64,000 nucleotides of DNA from positions 96,061 to 160,060 of the forward strand of contig UPYI01000009.1 in assembly GCA_900538555.1 (NCBI GenBank), read 5' to 3'. The stretch is from an uncultured Porphyromonadaceae bacterium. GTDB lineage: Bacteria > Bacteroidota > Bacteroidia > Bacteroidales > Barnesiellaceae. The position numbers were made by a program, and so were the translations under genes. This document shows, piece by piece, positions 62,495 to 64,000 of the stretch. Numbering within the stretch: the stretch's first letter is position 1; every line of letters begins with the position of its first letter. The notes under the pieces were generated by a model that was not told where the DNA came from, ran no database searches, and saw only the letters and a program-made list of their open reading frames with translations.

Positions 62495-64000
62495 ATGAAA
62501 ACGACACGTCACACCCTATTGGCTATACTCACAGTCCTTTGTGCATTCGCCGCACACGCCCAAAACTTCATAGGCACATCGCAGCAGTTGCCCGTAGGCG
62601 CATACTACTATCCCGAACATTGGAGCGAAGAGGAATGGGAAACGGATCTGAAACAAATCGCCCAGCTCGGATTCACATTCACCCACTTCGCCGAATTTGC
62701 ATGGGCGCAACTCGAACCGCAGGAGGGTGTGTTCAATTTCGATTGGCTCGACCGCTGCGTGGCTCTTGCCCAACAATACGGGCTGAAAGTCATTATGTGT
62801 ACCCCCTCGCCCACTCCGCCCGTCTGGCTCACCGAAAAACATCCCGAAGTATCGGTCGTAACGGACGAGAACCGCATAGTACGACACGGGATGCGGCTGA
62901 ACTGCAACGGAAACAATCCGGTTTTCCGGAAATACCTCCGGCGCATTCTCGAAAAAATGGCGGAGCGTTACGGCAATCATCCGGCAGTATGCGGCTGGCA
63001 GGTAGACAACGAACCGCATTTCGAAGGACTGTACGATTATTCCGATTTCGCCCGCTCCGATTTCCGCCGCTGGCTGCAAGAGAAATACGGCGATATAGAG
63101 ACCCTAAACGAAGCATGGGGTGCTGACTTTTGGAGCTACCGTTTCCAGAACTTCGATCAGATACACCTGCCGAATGCCCGCGAACACACCGGCAACCCGC
63201 ATGCGTTTATCGACTTCCGCCGCTATACCGCCGACGCCATAGCTGCCGCCCTGCGGTTTCAGGTCGAGACCTTACGTCCCAAGATAGCCCCGCACCAATG
63301 GATCACGACCAACTTCGCCTACTATAAGTTCCTGCCGTCGGTCGATCCGTTCCGCAGCCGGAACGACTTCGATTTCGTATCGCATACCATGTACCTGACC
63401 AGCACATCGCTCAATTACGATACCGGCACGCTTGCCCACCGGCTGGGTAGCGGCATGGAACTGGCATTCTCCACCGAACTCGCCCGGTCGGTCGAAGGGC
63501 GTACCGGCATCATGGAGTTGCAGCCCGGTCAAATCAACTGGGGTCAATGGAACTCCCAGCCCCTGCCCGGAGCCGTAAGGATGTGGATATGGCACAGTTT
63601 CGCATTGGGCGACGAATTTGTCTGTACATATCGGTTCAAACAACCGTTATATGGTGGAGAACAATTTCACAAAGGGATTATCGAACCCGACGGGAAAACC
63701 GTATCGCCCGGCGGAGAAGAATATGTACAGGCAATACGGGAAATCAATTCCCTTCCGGTACTCGATGCCCGGCAATGTAAACAGCCCCGGTCATGGACTT
63801 CGCGCAATACCGCCCTGTTGTGGAAAGCCGACAATCTGATGGCTCTGGAAGAGGTAAAACATACCCAATTCTGGGATACTTGGGACCATGTCTATACCTA
63901 TTATCAGAAACTGAAAACATTAGGTGCAGCCGTCACATTCGTGCAGGAGAGCGACAGGCTGACCCCGGAAAAATACCCGTTCGCCATAGCTCCGGCATAC
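62495..64000 (+). CDS. Beta-galactosidase GH42, cut off by the window end
   Basis: 502 codons are present; the stop lies beyond the window. A signal peptide (LLAILTVLCAFAAHAQ) is followed by the GH42 barrel: VGAYYYPEHWSEEEWETDL at the start, the acid/base Glu in GWQVDNEPHFEG (NE pair) and the region FSTELARSVEG, in which the Glu is the likely nucleophile. It hydrolyses beta-galactosides, here outside the cytosol. It shares a promoter at 61327 with the lipoprotein gene. Confidence 0.93.
   Translation, partial: MKTTRHTLLAILTVLCAFAAHAQNFIGTSQQLPVGAYYYPEHWSEEEWETDLKQIAQLGFTFTHFAEFAWAQLEPQEGVFNFDWLDRCVALAQQYGLKVIMCTPSPTPPVWLTEKHPEVSVVTDENRIVRHGMRLNCNGNNPVFRKYLRRILEKMAERYGNHPAVCGWQVDNEPHFEGLYDYSDFARSDFRRWLQEKYGDIETLNEAWGADFWSYRFQNFDQIHLPNAREHTGNPHAFIDFRRYTADAIAAALRFQVETLRPKIAPHQWITTNFAYYKFLPSVDPFRSRNDFDFVSHTMYLTSTSLNYDTGTLAHRLGSGMELAFSTELARSVEGRTGIMELQPGQINWGQWNSQPLPGAVRMWIWHSFALGDEFVCTYRFKQPLYGGEQFHKGIIEPDGKTVSPGGEEYVQAIREINSLPVLDARQCKQPRSWTSRNTALLWKADNLMALEEVKHTQFWDTWDHVYTYYQKLKTLGAAVTFVQESDRLTPEKYPFAIAPAY

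Overview
The window is chromosomal DNA of a Bacteroidales bacterium (phylum Bacteroidota). The evidence is consistent throughout: promoters with the Bacteroidota -7 box TAnnTTTG instead of a sigma-70 -10 box, a hybrid two-component regulator with an AraC output domain, a TamL-type lipoprotein/beta-barrel, DUF3575 and FimB/Mfa2-like fimbrial lipoproteins, a Wzi-family capsule protein, DUF3078, class III fructose-bisphosphatase, NfeD1 and KDO synthesis (an LPS-bearing cell). Genus cannot be fixed from the sequence alone. No plasmid, phage or insertion sequence was seen.

Layout. 1-1.1 kb: the 5' part of fabG and a TetR regulator. 1.4-7.5 kb: initiator tRNA, an ABC-F ATPase, a Dabb protein, dapA, a small conserved protein and ligA. 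7.6-12.1 kb: an AraC regulator divergent from kdgK-kdgA-kduI-kduD, the complete route from the 4-deoxy-hexosulose uronate of pectin or glycosaminoglycan breakdown to pyruvate and glyceraldehyde-3-phosphate. 12.3-15.9 kb: a three-gene unit of alpha/beta hydrolase, membrane-anchored Mur ligase and Ddl-family ligase, with its own promoter and terminator; this is the best candidate for an under-described pathway. 16.4 kb: a small RRM protein. 16.9-22.0 kb: a fimbria-like cluster of three lipoproteins and a DUF3575 outer-membrane protein. 22.7 kb: tRNA-Arg. 23-30 kb: tamL, acyl-ACP thioesterase, yidC, pyrG. 30.5-36.3 kb: envelope proteins including DUF3078, Wzi and DUF4136 families. 36.4-45.6 kb: an exopolysaccharide locus (wza, wzc, wzy, wzx, two GT2, plus a divergent GT2). 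45.7-54.8 kb: a glycan-use locus (mutarotase, HTCS regulator, GH3, secreted YhcH). 54.9-61.2 kb: housekeeping (fbp, ECF sigma factor, nfeD, kdsB, M16 peptidase). 61.4-64 kb: a mutarotase-like lipoprotein and the start of a GH42 beta-galactosidase that runs off the window.

The intergenic DNA is unusually informative. A short repeat family (about 16 units in 64 kb, single or as 72-77 bp tandem units) has a central palindrome whose two arms change together between copies; some copies carry a promoter. A second element of about 180 nt occurs three times, each starting with a terminator-like hairpin just 3' of a gene and ending in a T-rich tract. In one copy, three units of the first family sit inside the second. 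These two families are the clearest structures not explained by the genes.
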